This document shows positions 55,869 to 62,978 of a stretch of DNA of 64,000 nt, in pieces. Where the stretch lies: positions 682,001 to 746,000 of the forward strand of contig OW818641.1 of NCBI GenBank assembly GCA_942492925.1. The letters run 5' to 3'. This DNA comes from QZKY01 sp942492925 (GTDB taxonomy: Bacteria; Pseudomonadota; Gammaproteobacteria; Burkholderiales; Burkholderiaceae_D). A program made the position numbers and the translations under genes. The notes below the pieces were generated by a model, which ran no database searches, was not told the origin of the DNA, and worked only from the letters and a program-made list of their open reading frames with translations. The stretch's first letter is position 1, and each line of letters begins with the position of its first letter.

Positions 55869-56624
55869 ATGTGGATGTTCGATGATAGAGGCACCAAAAT
55901 CATGGCGGCATTGGCGCTGGTGATTGGCTTGATCGGCAGCGCCGCTATCCTGGGAGAGTCGATCAGCGGGCCAAAACGAGGCGAGCGCTACGTGACGGTA
56001 CGCGGCGTCGCAGAAAAGGAAGTGAAAGCCGATCTGGCCGTGTGGCCCATTCGCGTTCGCGTGGCCAACAATCATCTGGGCATCGCCAATCAGGAGGCGG
56101 AAGGGGCGCGGAAAAAAGTGCTCGCCTTCTTGAGCGAGCATGGCATCAAACCTGAAGACATTGCCAGCCAGGACTTGCGCGTGCAGGACCGGCAAGCCAA
56201 GGACTATGAACAGGCGCACAGTGCGTTGCGCTACGTTGTCGAATATACGATCCTGGTGCGCTCTACCGATGTCGATACCGTGAAAAAAATCAGCCAGATG
56301 ACGGATAAGCTTGTTGCCGCCGGTGTCGTGCTGGCATCGCAGGGCAACTGGGGTCGTGTCGGCCCGCAATTCATGTACACGCAACTCAACACCATCAAAC
56401 CCGAAATGATGGCCAGCGCTACGAAATCCGCGCTCGAAGTGGCCACGCAGTTTGCGACAGACAGCGGCAGCAACGTCGGCGCAATCCGCCGTGCAACGCA
56501 AGGGCTGTTTGCGATTACGGATCGCGATAACGCATCGCACGCAGAAGGGGGCGGGTCAGGCGGCGCGTCAGACGTCAACAAGAAAGTGCGCGTGGTCGTG
56601 ACGGTCGATTATTCCTTGCAATAG
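55869..56624 (+). CDS. SIMPL-domain (DUF541) periplasmic protein
   Basis: Protein of 251 residues with an N-terminal membrane anchor or signal (about 11-31, IMAALALVIGLIGSAAILG), then a SIMPL/DUF541 domain. RYVTVRGVAEKEVKADLAVW is the typical beginning, and DVNKKVRVVVTVDYSL the typical end. AGGAGG precedes the ATG. Members include oxidative-stress-linked YggE and outer-membrane-associated proteins. Exact function unknown. It stands alone, divergent from the MBL gene and convergent with the next. Confidence 0.85.
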   Translation: MWMFDDRGTKIMAALALVIGLIGSAAILGESISGPKRGERYVTVRGVAEKEVKADLAVWPIRVRVANNHLGIANQEAEGARKKVLAFLSEHGIKPEDIASQDLRVQDRQAKDYEQAHSALRYVVEYTILVRSTDVDTVKKISQMTDKLVAAGVVLASQGNWGRVGPQFMYTQLNTIKPEMMASATKSALEVATQFATDSGSNVGAIRRATQGLFAITDRDNASHAEGGGSGGASDVNKKVRVVVTVDYSLQ

Positions 56625-56662
56625 TTCATCGTGCTGGAGCGCTGGAGGGTTACGCGCCGTGG

Positions 56663-57310
56663 CTACAAAACGTATAACAGCATGGCGAAATAGTGCGCGG
56701 CACTGCCGGCAATGACAAACAGATGCCAGACGCAGTGTGCGTACGGTACGCGTCGGCCCAAGATGTAAAAAATAATGCCGGTCGTGTAAAAGAGTCCGCC
56801 GCCGGCCAGCCACGCAAAACCTGCGATGCCGAGCGTGCGCAAGAGCGGGAGCGCCGGAATCACGGCCACCCAGCCCATCACGATGTAAATGACCAGCGAC
56901 CATTTGCGTGAGCCATTCCTCGCCCAGAATTCCTGAACACAGCCAACAATGGCCAGGCTCCACATCACGCCGAGGAGCGACCATCCCCACGTGCCGCGCA
57001 AGGTGACGAGGCAAATCGGCGTGTAGCTTCCCGCGATGAGCAGATAAATGCCGTGGTGGTCGAATTCGCGCATGATGCGCTTGGCGGTTCCCCGCAGGCC
57101 GTGATACAGCGTGGAAAAAAGATAGAGCAGAAAAAGGGTCGTTCCGTAAATGGCGGCGCTTGTGATCTTCCAGAGGTCGCCTTCCTTCGCTGTCATCGTG
57201 ATTAATACGATCGCACCGATGAGGGCGAAGACGGCGCCGACAAGATGCGAGACGGCATTGAACATCTCGCTGCGTTGATGGGGACCTTGGTAGGCGTCGA
57301 ACGGTGTCAT
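56663..57310 (-). CDS. Hemolysin III / TrhA-family membrane protein
   Basis: Integral membrane protein of 215 residues with seven hydrophobic segments. HQRSEMFNAVSHLVGA near the start, the YLFSTLYHGL and DHHGIYLLIAGSYTP motifs, and AHCVWHLFVIAGSAAHYFA at the end give the conserved His and Asp residues of the PAQR/HlyIII superfamily. These are thought to be zinc-dependent membrane hydrolases or regulators of lipid state. The specific role here is not known. Confidence 0.9.
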   Translation of the reverse strand: MTPFDAYQGPHQRSEMFNAVSHLVGAVFALIGAIVLITMTAKEGDLWKITSAAIYGTTLFLLYLFSTLYHGLRGTAKRIMREFDHHGIYLLIAGSYTPICLVTLRGTWGWSLLGVMWSLAIVGCVQEFWARNGSRKWSLVIYIVMGWVAVIPALPLLRTLGIAGFAWLAGGGLFYTTGIIFYILGRRVPYAHCVWHLFVIAGSAAHYFAMLLYVL

Positions 57311-57329
57311 GCGAATCTTGAATAGGGTA

Positions 57330-57965
57330 TTAAATCTGTTGAGCAGACGTGATCAGCTTAATGCCTAAAATGGCCATCACGCCGCCTGCCGTTCGATCGA
57401 TCCAGGTCTTGTAGCGCAGGTAAGCGCTGCGTGGTCGCGCGGAGGAAAGCAGCGCCGCCACGATCAGATACCACCCCACCTCGATCGCGAAGATCGCCAG
57501 CACGGTGCACGCGCCTAGGAAAACCGAAAAATCCTGAAGATGAAACGCGGCAAACACGCTGGCGTAATAAATCGCGGCTTTTGGATTGCTCAATTGTGTG
57601 CTCAGGCCGATCAGGAAGGCGCGTTTTGTCGTCAGGACATTTTGTTCGGCGGGATCCTGCGGAAGATCGAGCGGTTGGGCTGCGCCTTTCCAGATTTGAT
57701 ACCCGAGAAAAACCAGGTAACTGCCGCCCGCCAGTTTCAAAACAAGGTACAGGCTGGGCACGGCGGCAAAAGCGGCTTGCAAGCCCGCGAGGGCGGCAAT
57801 CGTATAGATGGCGCCGCCCGCGCCAATGCCGAATGCAGCAGCAACGCCATGCGAACGGGAGGAGGCGACGGCGATGCGCGCCACCATCAAAAAACTGGGG
57901 CCAGGACTGACGGCGCCGATGGCGATGGCGCCAGCAACGCCGAGCAGCAGGATGATTTCTTGCAC
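57330..57965 (-). CDS. LysE/RhtB-family exporter
   Basis: Membrane protein of 211 residues with about six hydrophobic segments. GAVSPGPSFLMVARIAVASSRSHGVAAAFGIGAG is the family signature (the PGP loop and GxxxG). LysE/RhtB proteins export amino acids or related small molecules. Substrate unknown. It lies 20 nt after the TrhA-like gene's start region, same strand. Confidence 0.88.
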   Translation of the reverse strand: MQEIILLLGVAGAIAIGAVSPGPSFLMVARIAVASSRSHGVAAAFGIGAGGAIYTIAALAGLQAAFAAVPSLYLVLKLAGGSYLVFLGYQIWKGAAQPLDLPQDPAEQNVLTTKRAFLIGLSTQLSNPKAAIYYASVFAAFHLQDFSVFLGACTVLAIFAIEVGWYLIVAALLSSARPRSAYLRYKTWIDRTAGGVMAILGIKLITSAQQI

Positions 57966-58003
57966 CTTCGTCTCCTATCAATGTAGAAAAGTGTCCGCTT
58001 GGA

Positions 58004-58354
58004 TTACAGCAGTTCAATGCCAAAACGGCGCATCACCAGTGCGAACAGGGCAAAGCAAACGATGGTAATGGCAATGCATGCGAGTAATGTTAACCAGAAT
58101 CCAAGACGTGGCAACAAAATTGGGAAAACCAAAAACATCGGCAGTGTTGGCACCACATACCAAAACGTATACCAGGCGTGATTGGCAATTTTTTCCTGCG
58201 GCTGTTTCTCGACGTACAACCAGATCAGCGCCAAGAGCGTGACAAGTGGCAGCGCAGCCATAAGGCCGCCCAGTTTGTCGCTGCGTTTGGCGATCTCCGA
58301 CACCAGCACAACGATGCCTGCGGTGAGTAAATATTTTGTGATAAGCCAGACCAT
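58004..58354 (-). CDS. Small inner-membrane protein, DUF3147 type
   Basis: Protein of 116 residues. The ATG at 58354 has GGAG just upstream and starts MVWLITKYLLTAGIVVL; the frame opens 7 codons earlier. Four hydrophobic segments leave little soluble part. KRSDKLGGLMAALPLVTLLAL and HAWYTFWYVVPTLPMFL are the conserved features of DUF3147. Function unknown. Confidence 0.8.
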   Translation of the reverse strand: MVWLITKYLLTAGIVVLVSEIAKRSDKLGGLMAALPLVTLLALIWLYVEKQPQEKIANHAWYTFWYVVPTLPMFLVFPILLPRLGFWLTLLACIAITIVCFALFALVMRRFGIELL

Positions 58355-58398
58355 GATGTCTCCGCCGAAAGCCACGGCCGTTGAATACAGCCACTATT

Positions 58399-59226
58399 TT
58401 ACGATGTTGGCTGCCATGTATCGAGAAGCGGTTGTAAAGCGTCGATCAAGGCATCGGGCGATGCCACTGTGTCAGTTTCTGCCCAGAGCACTTCAAATTC
58501 GGCAATCTCGATGCCGACGATTTCGTTTTGCGCCAGCACTTCGCAGCAGGCGCGCAAGTCAGCCAACGTCAACCCGCCCGGGACGCGGTATTCGGTCGGC
58601 ACGATGCCTGGTTCGAGCACGTCGCAATCGATGTGGATGTAAACCGGTCGATTGCCGATACCGGTGCGCAACTGCTCGATCATGTTTTTCCCCGGGCGAA
58701 CGGCGCGTAATATATCCGCATCGATCAATGCCTGTTCCGACGGGTCGATGTCGCGCACGCCAACCAGTACGACGTTCGACAGCGGCATGTCATCTCCCAA
58801 TCCCGACTCCCACATGCCCGCAGCGCCGGTCAGCACCATGCCACCCAGGTAGCCCGTTGGGGAGGTGTCCGGTGTGTTGGCATCGGCATGCGCGTCGAAC
58901 CACACGATGCAGGCGTCCGGACGATGACGTGCGACGACGGGCAGCGTCGCCAGCGCGCTCGCGCAACGTCCCATCACGATCAGCGGCGTCATGTGCAAAG
59001 CCAGTGTTTGTTCGCAGGTTTGCGCCAAGTCTTGCAGTTCAGGTCGCGCGGCGTCGAGTTCCCCTTCCCAGTTGAGGTTCAGCGGTTCGGAAGGGATGCC
59101 GATGATGAGGGGGTCCAGGTCGAGTCGCTCCGTCAGCGCATCGCAGAGCATGGCCGCGCCGAGCATGCCGTATGGGTTGCGGTCGGCGGTGCGGGCGAGG
59201 AAGGTGATGAGCGATAGCGTTGACAT
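58399..59226 (-). CDS. Arginase-superfamily (ureohydrolase-fold) protein with altered metal ligands
   Basis: Protein of 275 residues. The fold is clear from VWFDAHADANTPDTSPTGYLGGM (about 109-131) and PVYIHIDCDVLEPGIVP. In ordinary arginases the first metal ligand is the His of GGDH; here the equivalent is VMGRCAS, with Cys. The third motif, normally SxDxDxxDP, reads HIDCDVLEP, with Glu instead of the last Asp. Metal binding and activity may therefore differ. It could be a formiminoglutamase/agmatinase relative or a non-ureohydrolase member. Last gene of a leftward group. Confidence 0.8.
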   Translation of the reverse strand: MSTLSLITFLARTADRNPYGMLGAAMLCDALTERLDLDPLIIGIPSEPLNLNWEGELDAARPELQDLAQTCEQTLALHMTPLIVMGRCASALATLPVVARHRPDACIVWFDAHADANTPDTSPTGYLGGMVLTGAAGMWESGLGDDMPLSNVVLVGVRDIDPSEQALIDADILRAVRPGKNMIEQLRTGIGNRPVYIHIDCDVLEPGIVPTEYRVPGGLTLADLRACCEVLAQNEIVGIEIAEFEVLWAETDTVASPDALIDALQPLLDTWQPTS

Positions 59227-59290
59227 AAAGTCGAAGCGTTAGACTGGATATCCATCAGTTATGGGGAGGCGGCTTTCGCCCTGCTGCATT

Positions 59291-60046
59291 TCATGTGTCG
59301 CGGAAAACAAACCCTTTAAACATCCCGGCAATTTGCGAAACCAGATCTTTGTCAGGATAGCCGCTGACCGCAGTGAGTGAGGCATTATCGCACCCCTGCT
59401 CCCGAAAAACCTGCAGCGCGTAATGCGTCACGCCCATCCCGGCGAGCGTTTTCGCCAGCAATAACAGTTCGTCATTCGACATCAGGTTCGGATGGATGGT
59501 GGTGCGACATTCGTGCGCGATGCCGCTGGTGATGACCAGTTGTGTGCAAGCCAGGGCCGGGTCCCCGCTGGCCTTGACGCCGGTGATGCGCTCGTAATAG
59601 GTGAACGACGTTTTGACGTCGAGGCCGATCCAGTCGAGTAGTGGCAGAACTTCCGCGAGGCGCTTCGGATACGCGCCGCCGGTATGCAGCCCGATTTGAA
59701 AGCCAAGTGCGCGCACGTCGCGGATCGCATCTTCCAGCGCCGGGTCGAGCGTCGGTTCGCCGCCGCTAAACACCACGGCATCGAGCAAACCCTGGCGACG
59801 CTTGAGGCGCGCCAGCACCTCGGCCCACGGCATCGGACTGTCTTCGGTACGCGGTTGCAGATGCGGATTGTGGCAGTAAATGCATTCCCACGGGCAGCCT
59901 TGCACGAACACGACGGCGGCGAGCTTGCCCGGAAAGTCGGTGGTGGAAAAAGCTTCGAAGCCGCCGACTTTCAGTTGGCGGGTTGCGGCTTGAGCGTTGT
60001 GTGCGACGGAAGACATCTTTATTCGGTATGGCAAAGTGTGGCGCAT
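59291..60046 (-). CDS. nrdG: Anaerobic ribonucleotide reductase-activating protein NrdG (radical SAM)
   Basis: Protein of up to 251 residues; starts at 60046 or at the ATG ten codons later (60016) are equally possible. VQGCPWECIYCHNPHLQPR contains the CxxxCxxC cluster motif (near residues 51-58), followed by FSGGEPTLDPAL and LGLHTGG-like core motifs. It generates the glycyl radical on NrdD using S-adenosylmethionine. It lies after the small glycyl-radical gene and the NrdD body, in the same direction, so the whole class III system is together. The type is the longer NrdG form, close to pyruvate formate-lyase activases. Confidence 0.88.
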   Translation of the reverse strand: MRHTLPYRIKMSSVAHNAQAATRQLKVGGFEAFSTTDFPGKLAAVVFVQGCPWECIYCHNPHLQPRTEDSPMPWAEVLARLKRRQGLLDAVVFSGGEPTLDPALEDAIRDVRALGFQIGLHTGGAYPKRLAEVLPLLDWIGLDVKTSFTYYERITGVKASGDPALACTQLVITSGIAHECRTTIHPNLMSNDELLLLAKTLAGMGVTHYALQVFREQGCDNASLTAVSGYPDKDLVSQIAGMFKGFVFRDT

Positions 60047-60107
60047 CGGATCGGTGACGTTTCCTCACCCCATCCGATCCCCCTTGGCAGCAGGACAGGG
60101 GTAGAGA

Positions 60108-60142
60108 AAAAACCCCCTCCTTGAGGGGGACAAGGAGGGGGA
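60108..60142 (-). terminator. Hairpin between the glycyl-radical subunit gene and nrdG
   Basis: A 10-bp stem (60114-60123 with 60133-60142), very GC-rich, followed leftward by a T6 run (60113-60108). It would stop or reduce leftward transcription before nrdG, giving more reductase than activase. The CCCCCTCCTT/GAGGGGG pattern could also be a dispersed intergenic repeat. Confidence 0.6.
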
Positions 60143-60236
60143 GAAGGCAGGCGCTGAGCGCCTCGGAGAACGTTTTTCTTTCTCCCCAATCGCTTCTATA
60201 TTTCCCTGAACGTGACGAAGCGATTGCGGCAAGCCA

Positions 60237-60428
60237 TCAATGGGACGTCGGCTTGTCGTCGCAGGGTTCCACAAAATAAGTGCGTTCGCGGAATTCGCCT
60301 TTCTTGCCAGTGTTGAACGAGGATAGCGGACGATGGTAGCCCATCACGCGTGTCCAGATTTCACAGCGTTGGCGTTCTGCGTCGGTGAGGGTAACGACTT
60401 CCTGCAATCCGAGTTGGGGTTCTTTCAT
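60237..60428 (-). CDS. Stand-alone glycyl-radical subunit of class III ribonucleotide reductase (NrdD C-terminal segment)
   Basis: Small protein of 63 residues. Residues 21-52 (RCEIWTRVMGY, then RPLSSFNTGKKGEF and RERTYF) match the C-terminal tail of single-chain NrdD enzymes. The radical-bearing Gly is the G of RVMGY (Gly30). The reductase body encoded 25 nt upstream stops before this tail. The gene has its own ATG at 60428 and a perfect AGGAGG 4 nt before it, so it is an intact separate gene rather than a frameshift remnant. It probably docks on the body and is activated by NrdG. A second Cys lies near the end (VEPCDD). Confidence 0.82.
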   Translation of the reverse strand: MKEPQLGLQEVVTLTDAERQRCEIWTRVMGYHRPLSSFNTGKKGEFRERTYFVEPCDDKPTSH

Positions 60429-60453
60429 AGGGCCTCCTGTGAGTGGATTCTGT

Positions 60454-62472
60454 TTAAGCAGCGACTTTCAGTTTCTTGCGCGCGATGATTTCCTCATCGC
60501 ACTTCGGACAAAATTCATGATGACCGCCGATGTAGCCATGTTTCGGACAAATCGAGAAGGTCGGCGAAATCGTGATGTACGGCAGGCGGAACGTTGACAG
60601 CGCACGCTTGATCAACTGACGACACGCATCGGTGCTGGTCAGCGGATCGTTCATGTACAGATGCAGCACCGTGCCACCCGTGTACTTGCGTTGCAGTTCA
60701 TCCTGCATTTCCAGCGCGTGGAACGGATCGTCGGTATAGCCGACCGGCAGTTGCGACGAATTCGTGTAGTACGGCATGTCTTTCGTGCCAGCCTGGATGA
60801 TGTCCGGAAAGCGTTTCGCATCTTCGCGCGCGAAGCGGTAGGTCGTACCTTCCGCGGGCGTTGCTTCCAGGTTGTACATGTTGCCGGTTTCATCCTGAAT
60901 GGCAATCATGCGCGCGCGGATGTGATCGAGCAGACGTACCGCCAGCGCGTGGCCGTATTCAGTGGTGATGTCGTGCGCATCGTTCGTGAAGTTGCGGATC
61001 ATTTCATTGATGCCGTTCACGCCGATGGTCGAAAAATGGTTGCGCAGCGTGCCGAGATAACGTTTGGTATAGGGGAACAGGCCGTTGTCCATGTGGCGCT
61101 CAATGACCTTGCGCTTGATTTCCAGGCTGGTTTTACCCACTTCCAGCAGTTCATCGACGCGCGCCATTAATGCCGCTTCGTCACCCTGGTGCAAATAGCC
61201 GAGACGCGCGCAGTTGATCGTGACCACGCCGAGCGAGCCGGTTTGTTCGGCGGAACCGAACAAACCATTCCCGCGCTTGAGTAATTCGCGCAAATCCAGT
61301 TGCAGACGGCAGCACATCGAACGGATCATGTTCGGCTTGAGTTCCGAATTCAGGAAGTTCTGGAAGTAGGGCAGGCCGTACTTCGCGGTCATCTCGAACA
61401 GCAATTCCGCATTTTCGCTGTGCCAGTCGAAATCGTCGGTGATGTTGTACGTCGGAATCGGGAAAGTGAATACGCGTCCTTTGTCGTCCCCGGCCATCAT
61501 CACTTCGATGTAGGCACGATTGATCATGTCCATTTCGGGTTGCAGATCGCCGTAGGTGAACGACATTTCCTTGCCCGCGATGACCGGTACCGAATCGCGC
61601 AAGTCTTCCGGACACACCCAGTCGAAGGTCAGGTTGGTGAACGGCGTCTGGGTGCCCCAGCGCGACGGCACGTTCAAGTTGTAAATCAATTCCTGCAAGT
61701 GCTGTTTGACTTGCGTGTAGTCCAATCCGTCATTGCGCACATACGGCGCCATGTACGTATCGAACGAACTGAACGCCTGCGCACCCGCCCATTCATTTTG
61801 CAGTGTGCCCAGAAAGTTGACGATCTGGCCGATGGCGGTGGACATGCGCTTCGGCGGGCCGGATTCGACTTTGCCCGGTACGCCATTCAAGCCTTCGTTC
61901 AACAGCGTGCGCAGCGACCAGCCCGCGCAGTAACCGGCGAGCATGTCGAGATCGTGCACGTGGATCGCGGCGGTGCGGTGCGCTTCGCCGACTTCGGGCG
62001 GATACACATGGTTGAGCCAGTAGTTGGCGATGACCTTGCCCGAAACGTTAAGGATCAGTCCGCCGAGTGAGTAACCCTGATTGGCGTTGGCATTCACGCG
62101 CCAATCAAGTTGTTGCAGATACTCGTTCATCGATGCTTCGACATCGACCAGCGTTTGTTTGTCCGTGCGCAGTTTTTGATGCTGTTCGCGATAAACGATG
62201 TACGCACGCAGCGTTTTCTTGTGACCCGCTTCGTACAGTCCGCATTCGACTGCGTCCTGAATTTGTTCGATGTGGGGTGTGCCGGTGCCGAGTTTGATGA
62301 GTTTCTTCAGCACCTCGTTATCGGTTAGACGAGAGGCTTCGCTATCATCGAATTCCCCTGTGGCGCGCCCAGCCTTGGCAATCGCCGCCTGGATTTTGCT
62401 TGGATCAAATGGCTTGACGGTGCCATCGCGTTTGACGATGCGGCTCAGCAGGGAAATAGGTGATGCGGTCAT
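60454..62472 (-). CDS. nrdD: Anaerobic (class III) ribonucleoside-triphosphate reductase NrdD, catalytic body
   Basis: Protein of 672 residues. The ATG at 62472 has GGAG 5 nt upstream and begins the ATP-cone SRIVKRDGTVKPFDPSKIQA (allosteric site); the frame extends upstream without support. It reduces ribonucleotides without oxygen. Catalytic-region text includes NPLT-like DLDMLAGYCAGWSLRTLL, LGVVTINCARLGYLHQGDE (radical-transfer Cys) and ISPTFSICPKHGYIGGHHEF. The C-terminus ends at the zinc-site CPKCDEEIIARKKLKVAA and lacks the RVxGY glycyl-radical tail, which lies in the next gene. Confidence 0.93.
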   Translation of the reverse strand: MTASPISLLSRIVKRDGTVKPFDPSKIQAAIAKAGRATGEFDDSEASRLTDNEVLKKLIKLGTGTPHIEQIQDAVECGLYEAGHKKTLRAYIVYREQHQKLRTDKQTLVDVEASMNEYLQQLDWRVNANANQGYSLGGLILNVSGKVIANYWLNHVYPPEVGEAHRTAAIHVHDLDMLAGYCAGWSLRTLLNEGLNGVPGKVESGPPKRMSTAIGQIVNFLGTLQNEWAGAQAFSSFDTYMAPYVRNDGLDYTQVKQHLQELIYNLNVPSRWGTQTPFTNLTFDWVCPEDLRDSVPVIAGKEMSFTYGDLQPEMDMINRAYIEVMMAGDDKGRVFTFPIPTYNITDDFDWHSENAELLFEMTAKYGLPYFQNFLNSELKPNMIRSMCCRLQLDLRELLKRGNGLFGSAEQTGSLGVVTINCARLGYLHQGDEAALMARVDELLEVGKTSLEIKRKVIERHMDNGLFPYTKRYLGTLRNHFSTIGVNGINEMIRNFTNDAHDITTEYGHALAVRLLDHIRARMIAIQDETGNMYNLEATPAEGTTYRFAREDAKRFPDIIQAGTKDMPYYTNSSQLPVGYTDDPFHALEMQDELQRKYTGGTVLHLYMNDPLTSTDACRQLIKRALSTFRLPYITISPTFSICPKHGYIGGHHEFCPKCDEEIIARKKLKVAA

Positions 62473-62497
62473 CGTTTCTCCAATCAAGACAAATTCA

Positions 62498-62513
62498 ACA
62501 CAACATGTAGTGG
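62498..62513 (-). promoter_or_regulatory. NrdR-box-like operator before nrdD
   Basis: ACACAACATGTAGTGG on the plus strand matches 13 of 16 positions of the NrdR box consensus as I recall it (acaCwAtATaTwGtgt) and is a near-palindrome. It lies 26 nt before the nrdD ATG. NrdR represses ribonucleotide reductase genes. Paired boxes about 31 nt apart are usual; I could not see a good second one. Confidence 0.5.
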
Positions 62514-62978
62514 TCCTGTAATCGTAAGTGACTAAATAAAGGGGTGTCAACTGGCAAAATGTGACGAAGGGTTGTTTTTTACAGACAGCTTGCACGCGTG
62601 TTAAGCGCATTCGCCGAAAACATGAGCAACGCAAACGGCGGGAAAAATATCGCTTGGAAGCATACTCCCCCTAGGGTTTGCGACGGTATGCCTGTTTATG
62701 AGTGGTTCGGGGCGAAATGGTCGGCATACCCCTCTCCGGCAGGGCGCAGAAGGGAGCGACCTGCCAATTTTTTGTACGTCAAGCTCACGCGAGGTGACGG
62801 CAGAGAAAAATATTTGGTTTGATGTAAAACAATAACGAGAGACGTTAATGAACGCGGTTTTTTCTGTCAGAATTTTGCTGACGTTGGCCTGCGTTGGGGA
62901 AAAGGTGGGGGCAAAGTGGTTGGCGGCTTGGGTAAAACAGCGTCAATGTGTTTTGCGAAAGGGGCGGCCCAGCCTGGA
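62514..62978. other. Gene-poor stretch between nrdD and the sensor kinase
   Basis: About 465 bp. It should hold the leftward nrdD promoter and the end of the leftward kinase transcript. A rightward 65-codon frame from ATG 62625 (Trp- and Arg-containing, ending at 62822) lacks a ribosome binding site and recognisable motifs, so I do not call it. No terminator, tRNA or repeat is evident. Confidence 0.45.

Noticed and set aside
60108..60142. CRISPR-like repeat
   Set aside because: Only one hairpin with no repeated units; fits a terminator better.
62598..62822. Rightward frame of 74 codons between nrdD and the sensor kinase
   Set aside because: GTG start, no ribosome binding site, no recognisable motif; it sits where the nrdD promoter is expected.
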